The position numbers and the translations under genes are program-made. A DNA stretch of 64,000 nucleotides from contig JAZNIT010000034.1 in NCBI GenBank assembly GCA_045577615.1, positions 1 to 64,000 of the forward strand, written 5' to 3'. Positions 41,647 through 50,278 of the stretch are shown in pieces. The notes below the pieces were generated by a model. The model did no database searches. It was given only the letters and a program-made list of their open reading frames with translations, and had not been told where the DNA came from. Position 1 is the first letter of the stretch, and every line of letters begins with the position of its first letter. Source of the DNA: RGIG2206 sp045577615. GTDB taxonomy: Bacteria > Bacillota > Clostridia > Oscillospirales > Acutalibacteraceae.

Positions 41647-44226
41647 TTATTTACTCCTTTTATATTTTTTTATGATTTTACCTGTTTCTATTGAAATCAG
41701 GGGAATTAATGACATAGTAATGATGATAAATAAAGAATCACTCAAGCCATCATATTTATTTGCAGCAAGAATAAATATTAAAATGAACAAAAATAGGCTT
41801 GTAATTAAGCATGCCTTGTTTTTTAAAATATTTGAACTTAAAATACTGTCATTGATTCTCAAACCTAATACTGCAATAACTGAAGCTGCTGCAAACACTG
41901 ATAAACTGCCTACATTGGCAATAGCAGCACCTTTAGCAATGCAAACAGCATAAGTTATAAGGGTAACTATTGCAAAAAGTACACTTTGCCAAGCAACATC
42001 GATTTTTTGGTCATAATTTAACTTAGTAACATTTTTTGCTACAAGATCTTTGAGTTTGCTATAAGGTTCAAATGAAATCAAAGTAATTGATATAATATTT
42101 ATGAGCAAGCAGGCTATAAGCATCTGCATAGCGTTTAATATAGAGGTCTGCCAGATAAAATATCCAAACAGTTCAAACAACACAAGACCTATGTTAACAG
42201 TTAATATTGAGGCAATTGAACGGCGTATATTTTCGTATATATTTTTGCCGCCTTTAATCATAGTTACAATGGATTTGAAGCTATTATCCTTAAGCACAAC
42301 ATCGGCAGTTTTCTTTACTGCATCAGAGCTTGCGGTATTTAATGCGCAGCCAATGTTGGCGGTGTCCATTGCAGCATTAACAGAGGGAGTTCTGCCTGTT
42401 GCGGCAATTACATAGTTCTGTGCCTTTAGTGTCTGAATGATCTTAATTCTTAAATTGGGTGTTACTCGAGCAAATGTAGTGTGGTTAATTATAGCATCTA
42501 AAAACTCTTCTTCGCTCATATTTTCCAAATCGCTGCCTAGGATTGCTTGTTCATCGTCGATCAATATTCCCGCTTGACGGGCAATCGTTTTTGCAGTAGA
42601 CAAACTGTCGCCGGTAAAGAGTAATACTTTGATGTTTGCCTCTGTACACTCTCTGACAGAGGCATTTATGTCGTCCCTAATAGGATCTGTAAAACCAATC
42701 AAACCCAAAAAGGTTAATCCGCCGAAAAGCTCGTCCTTTGAAGGATTAACGGTGTCTGATACACTTGAAAGCAACTTTACAGCAACTGCTACTACGTGCA
42801 GGGCTTTGGCACCCATGGCTTCCGAACTAGCAATAATATGATCAGTATCACCGTTGCAATATTGTGCAACAGTTTCAGCGGCACCCTTAACTATTGCATA
42901 AGGTTGGCCGTCAATCATATTTACTGATACCGTTGTCATTGTATCAGTATCGAATGGTACGTAGCTGAGTCGGGGATAAAGATTGTCAATTTCGTTATTG
43001 GTTAATTGAGTATGCTTAACACAAGCTTCAATCAATGCTTTGTTGGTTTTATCGCCGTCGTTTATACTTGCTGCAGCTGCAAGGCGCAATAGCATAGCGG
43101 TATCGTTGGATACACCGCCTGTAATATCCAGAATATCAACACCGTTATAAATTTCGGTTGCAGTCATATTATGAATGGTAATAGCGCTCTTATCAACACA
43201 AATACAATTAACAGAGCCCATTTCGTCAATAATTTCTGCGTTTGTTACTGCTACGTTGTTTTTCTTGAGTCGAAGCAGACCTATAGCAGTAATTAGTGCA
43301 GAGGTTTCAGAAATAGAGATAGGAGAAAGTGTTAATGATATAGCAGATGAAATAAGCAAGGTATGTACAGCTATGCTTAATAGTGTAAGAGTGTTTCCTA
43401 CAGCTGAAAAACGAGTGATTAAAAATATAGCAATAAATAAAATTACAGAAATGATACCTGAAATTTGTGATAAAAGTTTGTTAAGATTTGCAAGTGAATT
43501 ATCAATATCTGCCAATGCAGGCTTTCTTTCGATTGCTATTTTTTTGCCAAACTCAGTATCATCGCCTGTTTCAGTTACAACAGCCAAGCCGTATCCGTGT
43601 GATACCCAGCTGCCAGCATAAACCATATTGGCTCTTTGTGTAAGGGGAGTTATATCTGTGCAAATAAAATCACAATCTTTTACAATAGGTGCATATTCAC
43701 CCGTTACAGCAGATTCGTTGCAGGTTAAATTTTCAGTTTTAATCAAACGTGCATCAGCAGGCACGGAAAAGCGTTGTCTTAAAACTATGATATCACCGGG
43801 GACAACCTGGGTTGAATCGATAGTCTTTTCAACACCGCCTCTGATAACAACAGATTTTGGTGTGGTTATTCGTTGTTCTCGGGAAATGATGTGCTCACAA
43901 GCGAAGCTGATTATACTTTTTATAACAATAAAGAGCAAAACAAAGACAATCACACCAAGAGAAATAAAAAGGTGATGTTTATCAAATGCAGGCATTATTA
44001 GCTCTACTCCGCAGAATAAAGCAGCAGCAATCAAAAGCACTAACACCATAGGCTGTTTAAGATGTTGTGCAAGTTTTTGCCAGAAAGGAGTAACCGATAC
44101 CGTGGGAGAAAAATTCTCGCTGAAGTCCTTTAATCTATAGTTAGCTATGGCATCTGATAAGCCTTTTTCAAAATTCGTTTGCAGCTCTTCGTTAAGTTCT
44201 TTTAGTGAGGAACTGTGCCAAATCAT
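41647..44226 (-). CDS. P-type ATPase homologue with degenerate catalytic motifs (probable pseudoenzyme)
   Basis: An intact 859-residue protein with the full calcium-pump-like architecture: cation-ATPase N domain, about ten membrane segments, A, P and N domains. The defining motifs are altered. TGES reads TGEY (175-178), the M4 PEGL is LSPIS (300-304), DKTGT reads DKSAI (345-349), and TGDGVNDAP reads TGRTPSVNA (610-618), replacing both Mg-binding Asp residues by Arg and Val. In M6 the ion ligands N/T/D are Cys706, Ile709 and Asn710. Nucleotide-domain KGA (448-450), TGD (538-540) and DPIRDD (514-519) remain. Pumping by the normal cycle is therefore unlikely. The intact frame argues for a retained non-transport or regulatory role. 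It is the first gene of a pair with cyclophilin. Confidence 0.93.
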   Translation of the reverse strand: MIWHSSSLKELNEELQTNFEKGLSDAIANYRLKDFSENFSPTVSVTPFWQKLAQHLKQPMVLVLLIAAALFCGVELIMPAFDKHHLFISLGVIVFVLLFIVIKSIISFACEHIISREQRITTPKSVVIRGGVEKTIDSTQVVPGDIIVLRQRFSVPADARLIKTENLTCNESAVTGEYAPIVKDCDFICTDITPLTQRANMVYAGSWVSHGYGLAVVTETGDDTEFGKKIAIERKPALADIDNSLANLNKLLSQISGIISVILFIAIFLITRFSAVGNTLTLLSIAVHTLLISSAISLTLSPISISETSALITAIGLLRLKKNNVAVTNAEIIDEMGSVNCICVDKSAITIHNMTATEIYNGVDILDITGGVSNDTAMLLRLAAAASINDGDKTNKALIEACVKHTQLTNNEIDNLYPRLSYVPFDTDTMTTVSVNMIDGQPYAIVKGAAETVAQYCNGDTDHIIASSEAMGAKALHVVAVAVKLLSSVSDTVNPSKDELFGGLTFLGLIGFTDPIRDDINASVRECTEANIKVLLFTGDSLSTAKTIARQAGILIDDEQAILGSDLENMSEEEFLDAIINHTTFARVTPNLRIKIIQTLKAQNYVIAATGRTPSVNAAMDTANIGCALNTASSDAVKKTADVVLKDNSFKSIVTMIKGGKNIYENIRRSIASILTVNIGLVLFELFGYFIWQTSILNAMQMLIACLLINIISITLISFEPYSKLKDLVAKNVTKLNYDQKIDVAWQSVLFAIVTLITYAVCIAKGAAIANVGSLSVFAAASVIAVLGLRINDSILSSNILKNKACLITSLFLFILIFILAANKYDGLSDSLFIIITMSLIPLISIETGKIIKKYKRSK

Positions 44227-44263
44227 AATATCAACTCCGTTAATTTATAAAAAAGTATAAATA

Positions 44264-44292
44264 ATTTTACATTAAAATTGAAAAAAATGCAA
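44264..44292 (-). promoter_or_regulatory. Promoter of the degenerate P-type ATPase - cyclophilin pair
   Basis: On the minus strand TTGCAT (44287-44292), 17-bp spacer, TAAAAT (44264-44269), about 38 nt before the ATG. Confidence 0.6.
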
Positions 44293-44381
44293 GTAATAGA
44301 TTGTATTTTTCCATATTAAAGAATTATATAATAATTCAAAATTGTATATTATAATATTTGTTAAACAAAAAGCCTGATTTA

Positions 44382-44410
44382 TTGACATTGAGGCAAAAAT
44401 GTAGTACAAT
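44382..44410 (+). promoter_or_regulatory. Promoter of the nucleotide-sugar gene cluster
   Basis: TTGACA (44382-44387), 17-bp spacer, TACAAT (44405-44410). It lies 28 nt before the GTG of the dehydratase gene. Confidence 0.75.
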
Positions 44411-44438
44411 ATAATGGAATATGTTTGGAGGTGATACG

Positions 44439-46310
44439 GTGAACAGGGTTCGTCGTGCAATTCCTTTTGTTTGCTTGGTTATATGGGATATTATAAGTGC
44501 CATATTATCATTATATATTGCTGTTAAAATCAGGTTTCCTTACAGCAACGAAGCGACAGCGGCTGTATTTGTAAATCTTTCTGCGTATTATTTGTTTTTA
44601 ACCGCATCTTTAGTTTTTATCAGCATATTGTTTGGTTGCTATTCCAGTGTTCTAAGGCACCTTGGCTTTAAGGATGCTATAAGACAATTTGTTGCAGTAT
44701 TAATAGCTGTTGGTGCTGTATACATCCTTGATATCACTGAAACTGTCAATATTCTTTTATCAAGCAACAGTTTCTCATACGATATCGGTATATACTTGAT
44801 TACATTCGGTTTTTTGTACTTACTTTCTATTTTCGGTCGTTCATTTATTAAACTTCTTAGTTCACTTAAATCAAAACTAGCAGGAATAACCGACACCAAT
44901 TACAAGAGGGTGCTTATCTACGGTGCAGGTGAAGCAGGTGTTTTCCTTCACACAAAGATGGACAACCATCCGGATGACCGATTCAGGCCCATCGTATTTA
45001 TTGATGATAACGAAAACTTTATAAGGCGCAGAGTTAACGGTCTTAAGGTTTATGGCAACGGCAGTAAGCTTAAAGAAGCTATAATCAAGTATAACATTGA
45101 TCTGGTTATCGTCGCTATACCTACAGCAACGCGCGAACTGTTGCAAAATGTCGTTGATGTTTGTAAAGAGTGCAAGTGCAAAATTCAGCGTTTTGGAACA
45201 ATTGATAACGTTGATTTATCAAATGCTGCGATTACCAATATTAACTATGAAGATTTGCTCCGTCGTGACCGCGTTGATCTTGATATGGATGCGGTTAATT
45301 CCTTTATTAAGGATAAGGTTGTACTTGTAACCGGCGGTGCGGGATCTATCGGTTCAGAAATCTGCCGCCAGGTACTTAAATATGAGTGTAAAAAGCTTAT
45401 TGTTTTTGATTTTAATGAAAATGGATTGTTCTACATAAATAACGAACTGTTAGAAGCCTTTGACAGTGATAGGTTTGTTATGCGATTGGGTTCAATACGG
45501 GATACCGACCGATTGAACGAGGTTTTTGATGAGTTTAAACCTCAGGTTGTATTTCATGCTGCTGCTCATAAACATGTGCCTATGAGCGAAATCAATCCTC
45601 GTGAGGTTATTAAAAACAATATTTTCGGTACACTTAAAACTGCTGTGGTTGCAGGTAAGTATAATGTTGAAAAATTTATTCTGATTTCAACCGATAAAGC
45701 TGTTAACCCCACAAATATAATGGGCGCATCAAAAAGAGTTGCTGAGCTCGTTATTCGTGCACTTAACGATAAGTTTACTACCGATTATGCTGCTGTAAGA
45801 TTCGGCAACGTGTTGGGCTCAAACGGCAGTGTTGTACCGTTTTTCCAAAAACAGATTAATACAGGTGGTCCTGTTACGGTTACTCACCCCGATATGCGCC
45901 GCTACTTTATGACCATTCCCGAAGCCGTTCAGCTTGTTCTTGAAGCAGGAGCCATGGCAAACGGTAGTGAGGTTTTTGTACTTGATATGGGCAAGCCGGT
46001 CAAGATTTATGATCTTGCCTGTGACCTTATAAGACTCTCCGGTTATGAGCCTAATGTTGATATAATGATCGAATTTACAGGCCTTCGCCCCGGTGAAAAG
46101 ATGTTTGAGGAAATATCGGTTAAAGGTGAAAAATTTGATGCTACAGCCAACGATAAAATTGTTATCTTAAAACCTGACGAAAACGATTTGGACAACCTTG
46201 ACTCTCATCTTACCGAGCTTGAAAAAGCTGTTGAGGACGAAACAAGTCAATCGCTGTATAAAATCGTTAAAAAAGCAGTTCCTACCTTTAAACATAAGTA
46301 TTTGGATTAA
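44439..46310 (+). CDS. Membrane nucleotide-sugar 4,6-dehydratase (PglF/CapD-like)
   Basis: A 623-residue protein with four N-terminal membrane helices, a regulatory nucleotide-binding fold (VLIYGAGEAGVFLHTKM, about 160-280) and a C-terminal short-chain dehydrogenase domain: TGGAGSIGSEICRQVL, HAAAHKHVPMSEINP, STDKAVNPTNIMGASKR. This is the PglF/CapD/WbpM type that makes the UDP-4-keto-6-deoxy sugar from UDP-GlcNAc. GTG 44439 follows GGAGGTG; the frame is open from 44421. An aminotransferase and a phosphoglycosyltransferase follow, as in bacillosamine synthesis, though the exact sugar is not proven. Confidence 0.93.
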   Translation: MNRVRRAIPFVCLVIWDIISAILSLYIAVKIRFPYSNEATAAVFVNLSAYYLFLTASLVFISILFGCYSSVLRHLGFKDAIRQFVAVLIAVGAVYILDITETVNILLSSNSFSYDIGIYLITFGFLYLLSIFGRSFIKLLSSLKSKLAGITDTNYKRVLIYGAGEAGVFLHTKMDNHPDDRFRPIVFIDDNENFIRRRVNGLKVYGNGSKLKEAIIKYNIDLVIVAIPTATRELLQNVVDVCKECKCKIQRFGTIDNVDLSNAAITNINYEDLLRRDRVDLDMDAVNSFIKDKVVLVTGGAGSIGSEICRQVLKYECKKLIVFDFNENGLFYINNELLEAFDSDRFVMRLGSIRDTDRLNEVFDEFKPQVVFHAAAHKHVPMSEINPREVIKNNIFGTLKTAVVAGKYNVEKFILISTDKAVNPTNIMGASKRVAELVIRALNDKFTTDYAAVRFGNVLGSNGSVVPFFQKQINTGGPVTVTHPDMRRYFMTIPEAVQLVLEAGAMANGSEVFVLDMGKPVKIYDLACDLIRLSGYEPNVDIMIEFTGLRPGEKMFEEISVKGEKFDATANDKIVILKPDENDLDNLDSHLTELEKAVEDETSQSLYKIVKKAVPTFKHKYLD

Positions 46311-46325
46311 TTAGGAGTGTGTTCC

Positions 46326-47489
46326 ATGAACATTAGGGAAGACTTTATGTATTATTCACGTCCCTATATTACTGAGGATGCAATAAGCAGAGTTGAAACT
46401 GTGTTGCGTTCAGGTTGGTGGACATCAGCAAAAGAGGTTAAAGAGCTTGAGGCTCGATTTGCCCAAGCAGTTGGAGCAAAATATGCTGTTGCAGTAAATT
46501 CTTGCACTGCCGCATTAGAACTTGCTCTGTATGGTCTTGGCATTAAAGAGGGTGATGAGGTTATTACCACCCCTATGACCTTTTGCTCTACTGTACACTC
46601 TATTGTCAGATGCGGTGCTACACCCGTTTTTGCTGATATAGACCCAAATACAGGACTTATTTCTGTCGATGAGATAGAAAAGAAAATCTCAGATAAAACC
46701 AAAGCAATTTTGCCTGTTCACTATGCAGGACAGGCTTGTGATATGAACGCTATTAAAGCTCTTGCAGAAAAGTATCATCTGCATATTGTTGAGGATGCAG
46801 CACATGCTTTGGGCACTTTGTATGATAACAAACCCATTGGTTCTATGGGCAATCCTACAGCGTATAGCTTTTATGTAACAAAAAACCTTGCTACCGGTGA
46901 GGGCGGTATGCTTACCACCAACGATGCAGAGTTTTCTGATCTTGCCCGCAAGCTTTCTTTACACGGAATGAATCGCGATGCGTGGAACAGATACGGCAGC
47001 CACGGATCTTGGTTTTATGAGGTTGACTCTTGCGGCTTTAAGTTCAATATGCCTGACATCCTTGCTGCTTTGGGTAATGTTCAGCTGGATCATTTTGAAG
47101 AGATGCAAAACATACGATATAAATATGCCGATTATTATCGTGAAGTTTTTTCCAATGTTAAAGGCATTGAGTGCTTACATAACGCACCTAACAGTTCTAA
47201 TGCTGAACATCTTTTTGTTATTAAAATCACAGATGAATTAACTATAGATCGCGATGAGTTTATCAACCAATTAACTAAATATAATGTTGGCACAAGTGTT
47301 CACTTTATACCTGTTCACTTGCACCCATATTATAAAAACACATTGGGCACTAAAGAAGGGGATTATCCCAATTGTGAATCCTTCTTTAAACAAATCATTT
47401 CCATTCCACTTTATCCGTCTATGACCTTTGAGGATGTGAAGTATGTCTCTGATGCAGTTGCAGAAATCGCCGCAAAGCATTCAAAATGA
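46326..47489 (+). CDS. DegT/DnrJ/EryC1/StrS aminotransferase (PglE-like)
   Basis: A PLP-dependent sugar aminotransferase of 387 residues that would aminate the C4 keto group made by the preceding enzyme. Family motifs include the N-terminal YYSRPYITEDAI, GWWTSAKEVKELEARFA, NSCTAALELALYGLGI, VEDAAHALGT, the PLP lysine in SFYVTKNLATGEGGML, and GFKFNMPDILAALG. ATG 46326 follows TTAGGAG. The last 47 nt overlap the glycosyltransferase gene. Confidence 0.94.
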   Translation: MNIREDFMYYSRPYITEDAISRVETVLRSGWWTSAKEVKELEARFAQAVGAKYAVAVNSCTAALELALYGLGIKEGDEVITTPMTFCSTVHSIVRCGATPVFADIDPNTGLISVDEIEKKISDKTKAILPVHYAGQACDMNAIKALAEKYHLHIVEDAAHALGTLYDNKPIGSMGNPTAYSFYVTKNLATGEGGMLTTNDAEFSDLARKLSLHGMNRDAWNRYGSHGSWFYEVDSCGFKFNMPDILAALGNVQLDHFEEMQNIRYKYADYYREVFSNVKGIECLHNAPNSSNAEHLFVIKITDELTIDRDEFINQLTKYNVGTSVHFIPVHLHPYYKNTLGTKEGDYPNCESFFKQIISIPLYPSMTFEDVKYVSDAVAEIAAKHSK

Positions 47490-48123
47490 TATTATCAATG
47501 AATGTAAAGCGATTTTAAACAAAAAATTCATTACTTTGTTCTTTAAGCGCGGTTTTGATATTATCATATCTTTTTTGATGATACTTTTAATTTCACCGAT
47601 TTTGCTTATTTGCTCTATCTGTATCGCTTGTCAGAAGGATGGCCCTGTTCTGTTTAAACAAACAAGGGTTGGAGTAAATGGAAAAGAGTTCAAGATTTTG
47701 AAATTCAGAACTATGGTAGACAAGAACGGTGGAACAGGCATTACAGTCAATAATGACGATCGTATTACTAAAATTGGTGGATTTTTAAGAAAATATAGGC
47801 TTGATGAGCTGCCACAGCTAATCAATGTTTTTATTGGTGATATGAGTTTTGTTGGCCCAAGACCTGAGGTCACTAAATTTGTCAACGCTTATAAGGATGA
47901 ATGGTATGCAACCCTTTTAGTCAAACCCGGCATAACCTGCACTTCATCTATTTATTTTGCTGATGAAGCGGAGTTGCTCGAATCTGCCGATAATGCAGAA
48001 GAGTGCTACATAAACACCATATTGCCTGAAAAGTGCCAAATGAATATAGAATATATAAAGACTTTATCGTTTTTTAATGATATTAAAATTATGTTCAATA
48101 CTGTCAAACGTGTCCTAAATTAA
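47443..48123 (+). CDS. Initial phosphoglycosyltransferase (PglC/WcaJ-type sugar transferase)
   Basis: It transfers a phospho-sugar from a UDP-sugar to undecaprenyl phosphate. The 226-residue monotopic enzyme has one re-entrant hydrophobic helix (about 36-60), KRGFDIIISFL, the FRTM and DELPQLINV motifs and GDMSFVGPRPE. The long N-terminal extension starts inside the aminotransferase gene. A later start cannot be excluded, but this ATG follows TGAGGATGTGAAG. With the two preceding genes it makes a minimal dehydratase-aminotransferase-transferase set. No acetyltransferase (PglD) is present. Confidence 0.92.
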   Translation: MSLMQLQKSPQSIQNDIINECKAILNKKFITLFFKRGFDIIISFLMILLISPILLICSICIACQKDGPVLFKQTRVGVNGKEFKILKFRTMVDKNGGTGITVNNDDRITKIGGFLRKYRLDELPQLINVFIGDMSFVGPRPEVTKFVNAYKDEWYATLLVKPGITCTSSIYFADEAELLESADNAEECYINTILPEKCQMNIEYIKTLSFFNDIKIMFNTVKRVLN

Positions 48124-48135
48124 ACGGAGGTTAAA

Positions 48136-48816
48136 ATGGATAAGATACTTATAGTCGACGACGATAAGAATATATCTGAATTATTGCGACTTTATCTTAA
48201 TAAAGAAGGTTATGAAACCGTATGTGCATTTGATGGCGAAGAGGCTATGGCTGTTTTTAAAGAAGAACGCCCTAACCTTATCTTGCTTGATATAATGTTA
48301 CCTAAGATAGATGGCCGTCAGGTTTGTCGTGAAATAAGAGAAGTATCTGATACTCCTATCATTATGCTTACTGCTAAGGGCGAAACGTTTGATAAGGTTT
48401 TAGGACTTAATTTAGGCGCTGATGATTATATTACCAAGCCCTTTGATGCTAAAGAGGTTGTTGCAAGAGTTAAGGCTGTACTTCGTCGTTTCCATCCTGT
48501 TGCAAATGATTTGAAAGAGGTTAATTATGACAAACTCACCATTAACCTTACCAATTATAGCTTGATTGTAAATGATGAAAAGATTGATGCACCGCCCAAA
48601 GAGTTGGAGCTTATATTCCATCTTGCGAGCAATCCCAACCGCGTTTTTACCAGAAATCAGCTCCTTGACGAGGTTTGGGGATTTGATTACTACGGTGACT
48701 CCAGAACTGTAGATGTTCATGTTAAAAGGCTGCGTGAAAAATTAGAAAACATCAGCGATATGTGGGCCCTTAAGACAGTTTGGGGTGTGGGCTACAAATT
48801 CGAAACAAAGACTTGA
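48136..48816 (+). CDS. OmpR-family response regulator
   Basis: The 226-residue protein has a receiver domain (KILIVDDDKNISELLRLYL; phospho-Asp in LILLDIMLPKIDG; Thr in MLTAKG; Lys in TKPFDAKE) and a C-terminal winged helix (LTINLTNYSLIVND, PPKELELIFHLASNPNRVFTRNQLLDEVWG, RTVDVHVKRLREKLE). Shine-Dalgarno ACGGAGG precedes the ATG. The sensor kinase is 10 nt downstream. Confidence 0.97.
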   Translation: MDKILIVDDDKNISELLRLYLNKEGYETVCAFDGEEAMAVFKEERPNLILLDIMLPKIDGRQVCREIREVSDTPIIMLTAKGETFDKVLGLNLGADDYITKPFDAKEVVARVKAVLRRFHPVANDLKEVNYDKLTINLTNYSLIVNDEKIDAPPKELELIFHLASNPNRVFTRNQLLDEVWGFDYYGDSRTVDVHVKRLREKLENISDMWALKTVWGVGYKFETKT

Positions 48817-48826
48817 GGTAGTTTAA

Positions 48827-50278
48827 ATGATTCGCTCATTATTCGGAAAGCTGTTTACCTTTACATCTTTTATAATTTGTATTGGTATTGCTTTGCTTGT
48901 GTCACTGTTCTCTATAGTATCGGTACAGGCCTGGAATAATGAGCGTTTATCTGTATTAGAGAATAATGTTGAGGCGATTTGCAAAAGTTATAAAACGTCA
49001 ATATCATCCAACAACTCATTTGAAATAGAAAATATTGCCAACTCTTTATCAGATGCTTACGATATTACTGTGTTTTTTGTTGACAAAAAAGGGAATACCT
49101 ATGCATGTACAGATATCTACAATCATAAAAACTGCGTTCATTTACAAACAACAGTCAATTCCAGCATAACAAATGCAGTAAAAGATAAGACTGTTTATAA
49201 AGAAACTGATACCTTTGGTGGTATGTATATTAAACGACATCATACTGTTGGCACAACGCTGTATGATTATAGCGGAGAAAATCACGGAATGGTATTTGTT
49301 TCAATAGCAACCGATTCGGTTACAAACTATACCATTCAAATAATTACTTCATCAATAATCGTTGGTATCTTTATTGTTTTGGCTCTTACAATATTTATTT
49401 ACATCTTGTCAAGAGGGATGTTGGCACCTATTCACCAAATGACAGATGCAGCAAAAGCCATATCTAAAGGCGATTTTTCTCGCAGAGTATCGGTCGGCCG
49501 CTCTAAGGATGAAATTAACGAATTGTCGGCTTCATTTAACGCTATGGCTACCTCGTTTGAATCCCTCGAAAAGATGAGCAACAGCTTCATTTCAAACGTA
49601 TCTCACGAGCTTAAAACCCCAATGACGACTATTGGTGGCTTTATAGATGGCATATTGAACGGAACCATTCCTCCTGAGAGAGAAACTCACTACCTTAATA
49701 TTGTTTCAGATGAAGTCAAGCGCTTATCCTCTGTTGTTAATTCAATGCTTGCCTTGTCTAAACTTGAATCGGGCCAAACATCCCTAACCTTTGCCAAAAC
49801 CGACATAGTGGATATTATTTTTAAGGTAATTATTTCTTTTGAATCTAAATTAGAAGATAAAGAAATACAGGTTATCGGACTTGAAGATATAGACAGAATT
49901 TTTATCGACTGTGATGCAGAGCTTATGCATCAGGTAATATACAACCTGTTTGATAACGCGGTAAAGTACACGCCCGATGGTGGCTATATCTCCATCTTTG
50001 TTAACGAGTACAATTCGAGAATTGAGTTGTATATTAAAAATAGCGGTGATGGAATCGGCGACGAGGATATTAACTATATTTTTGACCGCTTTTACAAGAT
50101 TGATAAGTCACGCTCAGTTGATAAATCAGGCTTTGGATTGGGATTGCACATTGTTAAAAGTATAATTTCTTATCATAATGGTGATATTTATGTTAAGAGC
50201 ATTCCCGGCCAATATACGCAGTTTTGCGTAACTCTGCCGGTAAAACACGCTGTCGGAGATAATAATGAAACAAAATAA
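48827..50278 (+). CDS. Membrane sensor histidine kinase
   Basis: The 483-residue kinase has two membrane helices (about 10-30 and 168-193) enclosing an extracytoplasmic sensor of about 135 residues. A HAMP domain (ISKGDFSRRVSVG) and HisKA follow, with the phospho-His in FISNVSHELKTPMTTI. The HATPase domain has N box DNAVKYTPDGG, G1 NSGDGIGDED and G2 GFGLGLHIVKSI. It overlaps the HtrA gene by 14 nt, which suggests that the system senses envelope state and acts with that protease. Confidence 0.96.
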   Translation: MIRSLFGKLFTFTSFIICIGIALLVSLFSIVSVQAWNNERLSVLENNVEAICKSYKTSISSNNSFEIENIANSLSDAYDITVFFVDKKGNTYACTDIYNHKNCVHLQTTVNSSITNAVKDKTVYKETDTFGGMYIKRHHTVGTTLYDYSGENHGMVFVSIATDSVTNYTIQIITSSIIVGIFIVLALTIFIYILSRGMLAPIHQMTDAAKAISKGDFSRRVSVGRSKDEINELSASFNAMATSFESLEKMSNSFISNVSHELKTPMTTIGGFIDGILNGTIPPERETHYLNIVSDEVKRLSSVVNSMLALSKLESGQTSLTFAKTDIVDIIFKVIISFESKLEDKEIQVIGLEDIDRIFIDCDAELMHQVIYNLFDNAVKYTPDGGYISIFVNEYNSRIELYIKNSGDGIGDEDINYIFDRFYKIDKSRSVDKSGFGLGLHIVKSIISYHNGDIYVKSIPGQYTQFCVTLPVKHAVGDNNETK

